Source of the DNA: Loripinus fragilis
Lineage: Eukaryota > Mollusca > Bivalvia > Lucinida > Lucinidae
Direction: 5' to 3'
Assembly (NCBI GenBank): GCA_964019695.1
Contig: OZ026522.1
Location: forward strand, 57,126,811-57,190,810
DNA length: 64,000 bases
A program made the translations under genes and the position numbers. A model generated the notes under the pieces. The model worked only from the letters and a program-made list of their open reading frames with translations, made no database searches and was not told where the DNA came from. Below, piece after piece: positions 22,350 through 33,576 of this stretch (position 1 is the stretch's first letter; each line of letters starts with the position of its first letter).

Positions 22350-23815
22350 TACACCTAAGGAATCTTCTAACGCATACACTTTTGTTTTGGCATTTTCTTG
22401 AAAACCTGAATTTTGAATTTAAAAATAATTTGAAATACATTAGAACAATGTTTTCCCGTAATACATAATAATTTTCAGAGACATCTGACTCAGAACTTCT
22501 AAAAGATGTAAGTTTGAGTTGAAAACTTCAAAAAACGAAAGTCGCAAATTTACCATTTTTCAAACAAATCAATACGGCAAACATAATCAGCAATTTGTCA
22601 CTTTTATTCATTTTTATGAGATATGATTCTGAATGATTTTCAAACGTAAGTCAGTTTGCATTCTCTTATTCATAAAATAAAAAAACCTTCCAATTTCTAT
22701 CATCTTTATCTATAAAATTATACAGACAATACGCAGATAATTCCTGACAATCGCATGGCATATGTGCTCGATTGGGTTTCGATCAGTGTAACTAGCAAAA
22801 TGGCCATGGTAAAGCATTTATCCCGCTAGCTTACAGAAGAGCCGTGCGGATGGTGCTCACAGTGGGGATTTAATAAAATTGAATTAAGCAAATCACATGA
22901 AAAAGTAAGTGAGTATGACTAGGAAACGCCACAATCACACCCTGTTGACCAACCCACAGCACCGTGAGGAAGAGACACAGAACACTGACTGTCAAATGAC
23001 ATTAAAAGGCAATTAAAGTAAAGCGACCTGCTATCTTTTTTTTCTCAGTGAGATGATTGCAAAATTAGAAACTAAGTAGTGCACAGCAAAACAAGGACCA
23101 AACATCACCCCCCCCCCCCCCCCCCTACAAAACAATGGATGCAACAATAAACAATGAATCAACAACAATTCAGAACCACCGCCTTAGAATGCTCAGCCGA
23201 AGACACTGGGGCTTAAATTAATTTTACTGCCAAATATTTGCCCCAGATTCTGCTATTGTTAAATGTTAAGCTCGGTGGAGACATCCTTACTTATCCAATG
23301 TATCACCATGGGGAAATAATCAAATCTATAAACATGCTGTGATGAAACAAAGACAATGGTTCTCAACTCACTAACAGTCAAGAGCTTAAGAAAAAACCCA
23401 ATTGAGACACAGTGGGCTCAGCAAAAGACACTGAACATCAGGCGCTGACCCACCGTTGAAAGTGATATGCCATAGTCTTCATGGAGTCTGAGGTATAACC
23501 CATCATGAGTTTCATGCATTTCTTATTCCGAATGACTTTTTGTTTGTATTGTTCAGCATAACAAATGAAATTAAAATAACCTCAATGAAACGCAGACTTG
23601 AGCCTAAATTCCATTATTGTGACTTTCGATTTCGACCCTTTCAAATTAAATAAGCTGTATTTTGCATAATACCCAAGATATTGTTTTGAAATTTTCACAA
23701 ATGATGTGAATAATATTGAATTTTTGTTTAACAACAGAATATTGAAATTGTTAAACATAATTAAAATTTTGTAGCAAATTGTTGACTGTATGCGTTAGAA
23801 GATTCCTTAAGTATA
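22350..23815. mobile_element. 1.46-kb TIR element, copy 2
   Basis: By eye I find no difference from 20006-21464 except a C run of 18 instead of 11 (the offset between copies changes from 2344 to 2351 bp across that run). Flanking DNA is unrelated, so this is a separate insertion rather than a tandem duplication. The carried retroelement-A tail is at 22903-23509. The near identity implies very recent movement. Confidence 0.88.
22903..23509 (-). repeat. Retroelement-A 3' tail carried inside TIR element copy 2
   Basis: Same content as 20558-21158, with the longer C run at 23108-23125. Confidence 0.8.
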
Positions 23816-24124
23816 GTTTCCAAATGTCTACGTGGTTAAAATTACATGGAGTTCGGCTTGTGTCTTTTACTACGCCTTTTCAAAGCTATATATCTTGACC
23901 GCCTTAAGAGCTAACGATGTAAAATTCATATCAGTTGATAGACAGAAGCTAGACCTTTCAAAATATATATACTTACTAGAAAAGAGCCCACGCAAGCGCG
24001 GAAATATTTCATGATTGTCAATTTACCTTTATTTTGCATTTAAAAAAGCTGAAACTTGTATCCCCCTTTCATGTGTGTTAATTTTTCACAGCTTTATGAA
24101 ATCTGAAACTTGTATTGGCGATTC

Positions 24125-24490
24125 TAGTCGCCGAAATGACCATGGGCCCAAATAGGTATGGGCCGAAATGACCCGAAACCGGCGAGTTTTATTTTTTTTT
24201 ACAAAAGCTGATACTTGTAAACATGATTATGCTTATATCTTCTCATCTTGAAAATCACTAAAAATCTTCAGCGAGGTGACTTTTACTATATTTGTTTTCC
24301 TCCAAACAATGCCAAAAATCGCTCAAATCCAGGTTCTTATTTCTGAACAATGCACTTTTTTAAACAGATTTTATTGATAGCGTCATTGCCTACTGCGTCA
24401 AGTGGTACGACCAAGCCTATCAATGTAAGCTGTTTAGCGACCTTGAAACTTAGGATTATTGAGCGTGAGTCAGAGAAAGGTGTCTTGAAC
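24125..24490 (+). repeat. Dispersed repeat with GGGCCGAAATGACC words, copy 1
   Basis: Shares with 26145-26425, in the same orientation: GGGCCGAAATGACCCG, ACAAAAGCTGATACTTGTAA, AAAATCACNNAAAANCTTCA, GTGGTACGACCAAGCC and CACTTAGGATTATTNAGCGT. It is non-coding, with about 75-80 percent similarity by eye. Confidence 0.7.
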
Positions 24491-25001
24491 TTTCATAACT
24501 CTAGTTGCCATCAATGGTAGTAATTAACTATTTTATAGAAGTTCTGTTTGTTTTGTTACTGTTTTGTGAGTTCCCCCCCCCCCCAAAGTCTGTACTTGTT
24601 TAAAGCTAGTGTCAATTTAAGTTTATACTAAGGTCTGCTGATTATTATAGTTTAGTGTTGTGTTGGTTACTGGTACTGTCCAAAAATAGGGACAATGTCG
24701 GAAAAATTAGTCTGCAATTTTTTAAGTGGTAGCTGCCCAAACCAATAAATGAGTGGTTTTCACACTCAAAATGCAAAGAAATACAATATTTAAGGAATTT
24801 TTTGTATACCAAATTATCTTCTTCAAAGGCAAACCTGGAAATGTCGTTACTTTTCGTGGTTAAAAAACAAACTTTTTCTCCTTATTTTTCTTCCAACTTC
24901 TGATTGGGAATTTTACTGTGCCAATTGGGAAAAAGGAGGTGTTTCGCCTTTGGGAGTGGGGCCGAATTTCGCCCCCCAAAATGGCCTGAAAAGGAACACT
25001 G

Positions 25002-25011
25002 ATGCCGAAAT
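25002..25011 (+). repeat. SINE target-site duplication, left
   Basis: ATGCCGAAAT, identical to 25216-25225 on the other side of the SINE. Confidence 0.9.
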
Positions 25012-25215
25012 GGTTTGGATTGATTGGTGTTTTACGTCCCGGTAAACAATTTTTCAGTCATGTTGAGACGGAGCCACTTCTTCCTGGGTATTATTAGTAC
25101 TTTGGGAAGGTGAAAGTGCCTTTCTCAAGGACACTACACAGCGGTCGTGGGGTTCGAACTCGGGGCCTCTAGGTCCCGAGTCCGACGCTCTACCACTGAG
25201 CCACCGCGCCTCCAT
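25012..25215 (-). mobile_element. tRNA-derived SINE
   Basis: A SINE of about 204 bp on the minus strand, bounded by a perfect 10-bp target-site duplication. The tRNA-like head carries an A box (TGGCTCAGTGGTAGAGCG) and a B box (GAGTTCGAACCCC), the internal RNA polymerase III promoter. A middle part includes CCTTGAGAAAGGCACTTTC, which resembles conserved central domains reported in invertebrate SINEs. The 3' end is GGGACGTAAAACACCAATCA ATCC. SINEs borrow a LINE's machinery through their 3' end; that end shares ACCAATCA with the LINE in this window, which is weak evidence of a partnership. The perfect TSD indicates a fairly young insertion. Confidence 0.9.
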
Positions 25216-25269
25216 ATGCCGAAATACACTTCCCTTTTTACGACCATTATAGGCGAAACGGAGCGGTCT

Positions 25270-25890
25270 GGGGCGAAGTATTTCGCCGATTTGCCCTCAA
25301 ACTGGAACCCTGCTTGTACCTGAAAGCTAACATAAAAAATTTGGGTTTGATTGGCCCATCAATTTCCGAGAAAAGCCAGTTTTAATTTTCATATACGTAA
25401 ATGACCTTTAGCCAAGGTCAAGAAATGACCTCGGCCTTCAATACTCACAATTCTTCATTATTTCAGTTGGTTTCAGGTCAGAGGCTGAAATATTTGTGAA
25501 AAAATCAACAGCTTTCACTTTTTCCTGTAGAAAAGCCTAAGTTAACAAATTTGACCTTGTTGTAAAATTGGTCAAGGTCAACCGTAGGTCATCATTTGAA
25601 CAAAGTATGATGGGCAGAGTCACCACTGCTACATACCAAGTTTCGTGGAAATTGGTTCACCGGTTCCGGGGAAGAAGATTTTTGAAGGGTTTTTACCATA
25701 TATGGGCGTGGCGGCCATCTTGGTCATGTGACCCAGATGCAACAAACAAACTTTCGTTCCCCCTACCCAAAGAGGCTCCACATAAAATTTGTCTTTGATT
25801 GGTCAAATGGTTTCCGAGAAGAAGATGTTTGAAATTGTTGACGACAACGGACCATGGGCATCCTACCTATAAGCTGACATATGCTGCTAA
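25270..25890 (+). repeat. Dispersed molluscan-type repeat
   Basis: Contains repeated phrases such as TACCAAGTTTCGTGGAAATT, GGTTCACCGGTTCCGGGGAA GAAGATT and TTGTTGACGACAACGGACCA, ending with AAGGTGAGCTAA. A short related stretch is at about 60785-60935 (AAGTTTGGTTAAAATTGGCC, GTTGACGGCGGACGACGC). It is non-coding. The frame at 25568-25798 reads through it and is not considered a gene. Confidence 0.5.
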
Positions 25891-26144
25891 GGTGAGCTAA
25901 AAACAAATTCAACCTCAAGCCCTCACCAGTAGCTTGCACCTGACCGTTCTAAGGTGGTGATTTTGGTGTAGTTCTTACTTCGTTATTTGCATACCTGTCA
26001 ACTTTTTGAAATCTTAAAGAGTGAGATTGCGCGCGACGCCCTTAAAATGGTTATTTTCTGCTCGCATTTACCGCGCGGACCAATTTTACCAAATTTTTTA
26101 GGAGTGAGATTTATTTTTTTCTAAGAACCAAAAAGGGATTATTG

Positions 26145-26425
26145 GGCCGAAATGACCATGGGCCGAAATGACCCGGAACCGACGATTTTTTTTTTATTTT
26201 CTTTTTACAAAAGCTGATACTTGTAAATGCGGTTATGTTTATTTCTTCTCGTCAAGAAAATCACAGAAAAACTTCAGCGAGGCGCCTTTTACTAATAATA
26301 TTTGATAGGGTCATTGCCTACCGTGATATAAGTGGTACGACCAAGCCAATCGATGTAAACAGTACATTATGCGCAGCGACCTTGACACTTAGGATTATTA
26401 AGCGTGTGTCGAAGAAAGGTGTGAT
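26145..26425 (+). repeat. Dispersed repeat with GGGCCGAAATGACC words, copy 2
   Basis: Second copy of the repeat at 24125-24490, somewhat shorter. Confidence 0.7.
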
Positions 26426-26429
26426 GATT

Positions 26430-27621
26430 ACCGCGACTAATAATCAGTTTTGATAAGGGATTATTTAAAATTACAGCCATATCTTTTTTTCTTTGGCGAG
26501 TTTGGCGGCGTTTTCCCCATTGTTGTTTATAATATGGCCGACTTGACACAGCATAATACACATATACATATGACATATACACAAAAATTCGGAACGCTTC
26601 GGTCATCTCCATTCAGTTTGTATTGGAAACCCAATCGATCTAAAAATAGTGACGCGTGACCATGAACGTGACATACACTAAATATAGAAACATTCGCCAG
26701 AGGGCGCAGTTCTTTTAGAAAACACACTTAATTCCAAAATTCTCTAAATCTATGCTAAATGAAAACTCATCCTAACCGAGATTATCAATGAAAGCAATAT
26801 CTTAAAGTAACAGTAAAGAAATCAAGCATGAAAATGACCTCGATTTTTCAGTTTATGCGGTAATTCGTTTATTTAGTATTATAGATGGTACCGTAAACTC
26901 TATATTTATAGAGATACAGCTCGATTCTACGAACATAAAAAATGACCCTCGCATGATTAACAAAAATGATCAGGATGAGTTCGATATGTTAGCCAGTTGA
27001 TGAGATTTGATATTCTTTTAACGTACATTCACATCTATCAAGACAGGGTGGGCCCGGGACTTAAGGGGTCTTATTTGAAAAAAATCTCTCTGTCGTTTAC
27101 TTATAATATAGGTAAACCACGCCCTTGTCGCGAATTTCAACGTCGAAAATATGTATTTTAACGATATTCGCGAAAATAAAATTCTCACAAAAATTTTCGG
27201 AGGACCTCGGACAGTCTTAATGAAGGACTGCCCATAAAGATGACCAGAGAAAAATTTCATAGAATCTGATATTTTTCAATGAAAAAATAATAGGTTTAGC
27301 CCTCGAATTATCCGCAAAAGCCGTTTTCTCATTGGACAAGTACCAATTGAAAAATAAGGGTAGGAAACTCTGTTTTTGCTATTCAACATATAAAAATATA
27401 AAAAAAATTGCTGAAGTGCTCCCCTCCCCCTACCCCCGTGACCAAACTAATCCTTTTTCATATAGTTGGCGTTTTACATTTCATACATCATATAAAAAAC
27501 GGCACGATGGTCACGGGGGGGGGGGGAAGCTGTCAAAATGCTCAAAAACACTTTCTTGTAAAAACTTATTAGAAACTTATTTTGTACTAACCGGTAGGTT
27601 AATATCAATTTACAATGGCAT
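26430..27621. other. Unassigned sequence
   Basis: No gene supported. There is an inverted C-run/G-run pair around 27425-27530 (CCCCCGTGACCA with TGGTCACGGGGG). Short frames on both strands show no domain. Confidence 0.35.
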
Positions 27622-28435
27622 GTATCAGGGCTTTAGTTATGCGTGTGTGTCTTAAGTAATTCATAGTCACATTTCTCAACCAAACATATGTTGTGGGTAC
27701 TCAAAAGAACCGTCGCAATGAGACAGTTCTTTTATAAGCACCAAATCATAGCACCATCTGATGTGTAAGAAATATTAACAAAAAACCCTGTTTATCTAGA
27801 CTATGATTTATACAGTATGCGGATATGATACACCTCAGTGCACAAGCCAAACTGGTTAAACTTGAAACATTACAGGTAATAGTCAAAAGTCATTGACAGC
27901 ACACTTCTTTAGATGAAACGATGAAATCTTCTCAATCCGAATTTTATGCAAACGCATAACTTTCGTCTCAAGTTTTATGTCACAAACATAATATTTACAT
28001 GTATTTAGGTGAATACTCGACGAAACTTTGAATTTCTGTGAAATAAAATTTGGTCATAAAAATACCCCCACTCCTTAAACCCTAAAGTCCTGACATATTC
28101 ATGCAATATTTTCAAAATATTTTTATTTGCTAGGTTTGATTAAAGCACAAAAATATAGTTGTCAGCTGTGCAATATCTTAGTCACAGGCTGTCAGTATTT
28201 GGGCAGATTGAATAGGAAACTGTCTGAGGCCCTTTACGGTAGTGAGTGGTTCCAGTTTTGCCATCATTGCATACTAGGTTTAGATAAGCAAAATTTTCGA
28301 GCCTAAACTTATAAATATTGTCTTACTTGGCATTTGTTTTTGAGACGGTTCTTTTGAGTACCAACAACATATGTTTTGAATGAGAAATAAGAATTTTTGT
28401 TGTTGTTACGCACTCTTAACTAAAGCCCTGAATAC
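27622..28435. mobile_element. TIR element F, full form
   Basis: About 810 bp with imperfect inverted ends of about 100 bp. Both ends read CAGGGCTTTAGTTA first, then TTTCTCANNCAAA, CATATGTTGT, GGTACTCAAAAGAACCGTC inward. Solo palindromes made of the inner part of this TIR are at 12478 and 16013. No transposase is encoded. Confidence 0.75.
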
Positions 28436-29640
28436 TTCAATAATAATAGCAATAATAAAACTATTGATGTTAATAATAAAGCAAACCCATTTCCAGATGT
28501 AAACCTTCAAGACAAAGGAGGATGTATCGAAGAGAGCAATGTTCAATGAACATGTATGCTTCTTTAATCTTCGTTCAGCTTAAGTCTTCGTTCAGCTTAA
28601 CAGTCAATTTGCAAATATAAGAAATAATAGCTAACTAGAAATATTTATTTGCTACTTTTCCTGTCACTAGATATTCTCGTTAATGTAATCCTTTTTTCAA
28701 TGAATATGTATCTTCAATCAATTTTACCATTTGTAGCATGCCTGTCGGGTTACAAATATCCATTAAGGTATGCTTAATCTTCTTCTAATATTTCCTAAGT
28801 GTGAAAACGCCAATATATGATCTGCTCTTCCTCGTTAGAGCAATGTTTACATTAATAATAGCTATCCGTCTAACACTTGTAGACTGGACATGTTCAATAC
28901 AAACTCTCAGAAAACCAATAGTTCAAGAATGTATTTGTTTTCGGTGTATCTTCTTCTTTCGTTGCTATTTTCAAATGATTCTGTTGAACGAGCATCACCA
29001 GGTTAATGTTTTCTATTTTTGTGACTGAAAGGGAGGGCAACAATCTAATAGTATTTGCTGAAAAGAAACTAGTATCAAATAATATGGTATAGGATAATTC
29101 AGATTATCATATTCTGACCCTGAATTCTGGAATTGTTGATGCTTTCTGTTCCTCTGAACTTTCCTTTGTAACTGACACTAGCCATTCTTGTATTAGCGAA
29201 AGGAGGGGGCTAGTGTAGAAAATAGTTCATGATCGACCTCCAAGAAATTATGGGACCGGGCTGGGGTCAAACTCACCACCCAATAATTCTGTGGAGATTG
29301 ATTATGAAATATATTCTGTGGTCATTCTCCTCCAGCTGCTGCTTCAAGAAGTGTTGGTGCCAGTAACAAGCGAATATATGTGCATGGAGTACTGGTCTAG
29401 GCTTACTTAGGAAAAAAGTAAGGTTAGGCTAACGGTTCGTCTCGACATGGGCATAGCAGTTAAGTGGGATAATAAACCACAAACCAAACAAAGACAAATC
29501 CAAAATTCCAAAAGGGGGCTTCAGCATGAGAAAAATGCCTTATACTGAAGTAATGGCCTAGTTGTATCTAAACATTTATTTTAAGCGAGATGATTATGAT
29601 TTTGAAATTGTAAATTACCCTTCTCTAGATGGAGATACTC
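28436..29640. other. Unassigned AT-rich sequence
   Basis: No gene. CTTCGTTCAGCTTAA is duplicated in tandem near 28570-28600. Minus-strand text near 29260-29285 (GGTGAGTTTGACCCCAGCCC) resembles a weak B box, too weak to call a SINE. Confidence 0.35.
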
Positions 29641-29649
29641 TTCCAAACA

Positions 29650-30014
29650 CCCCTCTTTACGGTCCATATTGTTCACAACGTATTCGTTTAGCATAAGTGT
29701 GCTCTGATGAAAATGACTTCAACAATAGATATAAATGTAAATATCTTAAACTCTACAACCGTATTCTAAATTCAGAGTTGAGTATCAAATATAATAATAT
29801 ATATAATCTTGGTTTGAAAACTCTTCTTTACCAGGGCATAACAGAACCGGCTTTAAAGACATATGTGGCTTATTTCCATGCGCAGATTTCCTGCGTCAGG
29901 AAACAAGGAAAATTGTCTGGGTCCTGTCTTTCGACCATTTACGATTTCGGATCAATACAGTTTTCAGAAACTATTGTGTTAGATGGATATTTCTACATTT
30001 TCTTGACAAAATAA
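29650..30014 (+). pseudogene. RT-related retroelement, C-terminal relic (diverged)
   Basis: Translated text DGDTLPNTPLYGPYCSQRIR, an in-frame stop, then VCSDENDFNNR, NSELSIKYN and NLGLKTLLYQGITEP matches the minus-strand relic at 40275-40758 (DGDVPRSPSYGVYISQLIR, VCSNVTDFNNR, HSELIVKYN, NIGLKTLLQQGISEP). It is strongly decayed, with an internal deletion between the DFNNR and NSEL blocks. It is another copy of retroelement A, sense on plus. Confidence 0.65.
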
Positions 30015-30089
30015 ATCCGAAAAATAGATTAGGCGAAATCACAAACAATGTACACAATTTCCCTTTTTTTACCTTGTTTGCGAATACGA

Positions 30090-30165
30090 AAAACGTGAGT
30101 ATGATCAGGAAATACACAAACCGCAGACACACCCATGGCGCCACGAGGAAGAGCCACTCTTCTGA
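30090..30165 (-). repeat. Retroelement-A extreme 3' fragment
   Basis: GTGAGTATGATCAGGAAATA followed by AAACCGCAGACACACCCATG and CACGAGGAAGAGCCAC. It is a very short 5'-truncated copy lying just before the larger copy that starts at 30196. Confidence 0.65.
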
Positions 30166-30195
30166 ACATCCAAAGAGATACAATTTATGATCCGT

Positions 30196-30313
30196 CAGAA
30201 ATATAGTAAGTGAGTATGATCAGGAAATACCACAATCACAAACCGCAGACAACCTTGTGGCACCGCGAGAAAGAGTCGCTCAACCATCATGAGACACCAG
30301 GAAGACAAATTAA
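30196..30313 (-). repeat. Retroelement-A 3' tail, outer part (split copy)
   Basis: AGTAAGTGAGTATGATCAGG to GAAGACAAATTAA. It continues at 39827 after a 9.5-kb insertion. The joined order equals that of the uninterrupted copy at 18688-19290. Confidence 0.8.
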
Positions 30314-30369
30314 TGCTAGGTTAACACTATGTTCCCGGCAGCCACGACAGTCACGGTAGCCAGAAACGT

Positions 30370-30612
30370 AGCTCGCCGTGATGTTTTTAGTCATTTTTGT
30401 CTTTGTGTTCAAGTTCTGTTAAGTCTCGCTACGTTTTCTCACGGTTTGTCAAGGTCTGCCGTGGCAGAGGCTCGCCGGCGCGCTACGGTCTGTCACGGAT
30501 GGTTCTACGTTCCATCCCGGCCTGCCACGTTCTTTTGGGACCTCTCACGTTTTGTTACGTTGCGATCAAGTTCTGCTACGTCTATCAAGTTGTGTCAAGG
30601 AACGTGGGCGAT
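30370..30612 (+). repeat. Degenerate 10-bp subterminal repeats, left
   Basis: Successive words such as AAGTTCTGTT, AAGTCTCGCT, ACGTTTTCTC, ACGGTTTGTC and AAGGTCTGCC, with a period of about 10 bp. It lies just inside the left TIR. In other DNA transposons subterminal repeats bind transposase; that role here is an inference. Confidence 0.7.
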
Positions 30613-30835
30613 GAATGGTGTTTGAACCCCAATATGCCCACGGTATAAAGAGGAGGTCCACAAAGCTGCTGCAAGCGTTATATTATGCACCCTTGATCAA
30701 AAACATCATTACATGTAATGGCAATGAAGAAGCCGATTTCGTATTTATATAATTGCTAGGAGCTGCGGCAGAACGTAGGCCACCAGCAGCTGTGTAGAAG
30801 AATGATCGTCTAGCAGGAAGGTTAAAGACGTATGC

Positions 30836-31011
30836 AAAGTTCGGGCATGGTTTTCGGAAGAACGATTGCAACACTTGGGATATTTCTCACTTTTCATCGC
30901 AAGAGAGCTTCGCATCGAAGATGTCAACGAATTTCAGGCCTCAAAAGCTCTTCGAAACTGTTCGATGAGAGTCTTGAAACAATAACACCAGTCATTGGTA
31001 TCAGCATTAAC
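30836..31011 (+). pseudogene. Harbinger-type transposase (nuclease) fragment, frameshifted
   Basis: Frame from 30836 reads KVRAWFSEERLQHLGYFS and LFIARELRIEDVNEFQ. After a frameshift near 30930-30940 the next frame reads GLKSSSKLFDESLETITPVI. Together these fit the conserved N-terminal block of PIF/Harbinger nucleases (R-x-W-x-x-x-R, eLr-x-eD-x-x-x-F, then FDELL-x-x-v-x-P-x-I). The DDE catalytic part is absent, either deleted or displaced by LINE copy 2. Recognition is by pattern only. Confidence 0.6.
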
Positions 31012-31287
31012 CCTTTGTACTCTAGTTACTTATTTATGAGTGTTTTTTAATCACAAAAGATTCTAATGAAATGGCGCACAATGCAGCATTTAATCAATGT
31101 CTACACTGACTGATCTTCAGAGAAATAAATGCAATATTCTGCTACGGGAAATTATAACCTATGACCCCCTCGATAGTACAATGAAACTACCCAAGTCTTT
31201 ATTGTATTAAACCAGAAGAAGAAGATAGAAGGTACAAAGGTTTAATTGCACACACTAATGCACGCACGCGCACAAACACATTCGGTA
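31012..31287. other. Rest of the Harbinger-like interior
   Basis: AT-rich, with no coding match. It ends where LINE copy 2's 3' terminus begins. Confidence 0.4.
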
Positions 31288-31710
31288 ATGATTGGTTTAA
31301 ACATATTTATTTCACAAATAGATACATACATGTACAGTAATTACAAACATTATAAATAGGATTAGAACGAAAGCAAGAGCTTATTTAGTTCATCTCCTAA
31401 GACATAAATATATTGTACTACATACATGGCATTTAATATTTCAAACATGAAGTGGTAGCAATATAGTAACGAGGATTTAAGAAAAGATGAGATAGTATGT
31501 AGAGAAAAGAAGAGAAATATATCATGAAGATAACAAAGATAGAGGTTGGAAATGCAAGAGGTTGGGTGGAAGGGAATTGAGCTCCGGGATGCAGCTCAGT
31601 AATTTAAATTAACTACATATAATGTAATAGTATGCCTTCAAGCTTCCAGTAACATATTTACACAAATTTATTACTGGAGGGACACTTTCAGTGACGTATT
31701 TGTACTTAGA
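31288..31710 (-). other. LINE 3' UTR and terminus (copy 2)
   Basis: Matches 8968-9384. The boundary is fixed by loss of similarity beyond TTTAAACCAATCAT. The flank here is GA-rich to CA-rich text (GCACGCGCACAAACACATTC). Confidence 0.8.
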
Positions 31711-33576
31711 CTAGAATCTGTTAGTTTGTTTCAAAAAGAGTTGTACTGCTTCAAATATGTCACTATTTGCCTGTAGAGAGAGAGTGCTATTACCGTAAAG
31801 CAGAGTATCCAGTGTTATTGCACAGAAACGTGAAACAGTTTGCATCAAAGTAATCCTTTGGTTGTTGTAGTTTGGGCAGTCGAGAAAGAAATGTTTTACT
31901 GTTTCAATATTGTTGCAACGACAGAGTGGGGAGTCAATTATGTTTTTCATGTATAAATCATAGTTTAAGGCACTACAATTTGTTCTGAGGCGTGTGTGAA
32001 GGATTTGTTCTTTCCTATTTCCAAAAAGATAATGTTTAGGAACTATAGGTTTGTCACGGCTGAGAACATTCTTAAATGCTATCACAGAGTCTACATTTCT
32101 ACGATCATCTGGTATGTTATTCCAGTCACGAACTACTGATGGAAGAAAAGAGTTATAGTAAAGAGCAGTACGTGCATTGACTAGATGAATATTATTAGAG
32201 TTGCGTAAATTATAGTTCGAGGAGCTGTCAATAGTTGCAGGAACAAGATCTAAAAGGTATTGAGGAGATAGGCCATTAATCATTTTGAAGAAGAGAGTAA
32301 GCTTATGATTCTTTCGGCGTGTTTCGAGAGTTTCCCAGCCTGTTTCCTCATATAAAGAATTAATTGAAACTAATTTTGTCGTGCCAGTAACTATTCTGGC
32401 TGCTTCAATTTGGATTTTTTCTATATCTTGTTTTTCTTGCTGAGTGCAATTATCCCAAACAACATCTCCGTATTCAAGGATTGGCCTGATAAAAGAAAAA
32501 TAAATTGTTTCTAATGATTTACGATCCAGTAAAAATTTAAATTTACGCATAATGTTAATTCGGAACCACGCCTTTTCCTTAATATTTTCGATTTGTTCGT
32601 GCCATGTACAGTCTTTTGATATATGTAAACCCAAATGTTTGTGAGAGGTGACTTCAGTTAATTGCTGATTATGCATGAAGATAGGTGGATGGATAGGAAC
32701 ATTGACCTTTCGAGATATAAGAAGAGATTCGCTTTTAGAAGGGTTGAAAGTCACAAGCCACAACTTGGCCCATTTAGCTATTGTCTCAAGGTCTATGTTT
32801 AGTAATTGTGCTGTGACATCTGGATGTTCCACAATAAGATATAAACTTGTATCATCAGCGAAAAGCCGTATATTTGCATGGATCTCATTAACAATATCAT
32901 TAATAAAGAGTAAGAATAATAATGGTCCTAATATAGAACCTTGAGGGACACCTGCTTTAATGAAGGTCCATAAGGACTCAACCCCAGGTAGCACAACTCT
33001 CTGCCTACGTTTGAAGAGATAGTTGGTAAACCACTCCAAAAGATTTCCAGAGATACCAGCTGCCCTTAGTTTATGTATAAGACCTGCATGCCAAACTCGA
33101 TCAAAGGCCTTACTAATATCACAAAAGATAACTCGGACCTCTTTGCCAGCATCCAAAGCTTTACAAAATGCATTATATAGGAAAAGTAGTTGGTTCACAG
33201 TTGAGTCACCAGGAATAAAACCAGACTGTAAGGGTGTTAAGATATCATTTTCAAGAAAGTGGTTATACAAATGTTTAAAAACAATTCGTTCAAGGACTTT
33301 ATTTATGTTACTCAACAACGAGATAGGACGATAGTTTGAGACAGCTGTTCTATCACCACCCTTTGGAATAGGACACACATGTGCTTCTTTCCATATGTCT
33401 GGGACGATACCTAAGATTAGGGATTGATTAAGTAAAGAACATAGAGGAGGTGAGAGCTCGTGAGCCAATTCTCTGAGTATACAATTGTTGATTCCATCTG
33501 GGCCCGTAGCTTTACCAATGGGAAGAGCTTTAAGAACCGATTCAACTTCATCACAGGTAACAACAATATTATACAA
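31711..33576 (-). pseudogene. LINE ORF2 reverse transcriptase and C-terminal part (copy 2)
   Basis: A 621-codon open frame from just inside the hairpin insertion to the true ORF2 stop. Reverse transcriptase blocks: GKATGPDGI (21-29), NYRPISLLSN (81-90), DISKAFDRVWH (153-163, catalytic Asp153), GVPQGSILGP (209-218) and LFADDTSLYL (238-247, catalytic pair intact). It then has HKHLGLHI and a long C-terminal region absent from copy 1, and ends in CRCNNIETVKHFFLDC with the Cys/His pattern. The enzyme would reverse-transcribe LINE RNA at a nicked target. It is separated from its endonuclease by the insertion, so it is a broken gene; the ATG at its start is an accident of the insertion. Confidence 0.88.

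Noticed and set aside
25150..25215. tRNA gene on the minus strand
   Set aside because: A and B boxes are present, but the sequence continues into a SINE body with a target-site duplication, so it is a tRNA-derived SINE head.
30329..30648. GC-rich open frames near the left Harbinger end as a gene
   Set aside because: They come from degenerate 10-bp repeats, and overlapping frames in two phases are both low-complexity.
32675..33334. Plus-strand frames opposite the LINE reverse transcriptase
   Set aside because: Antisense shadows of the RT frame. The same shadows appear in copy 1.
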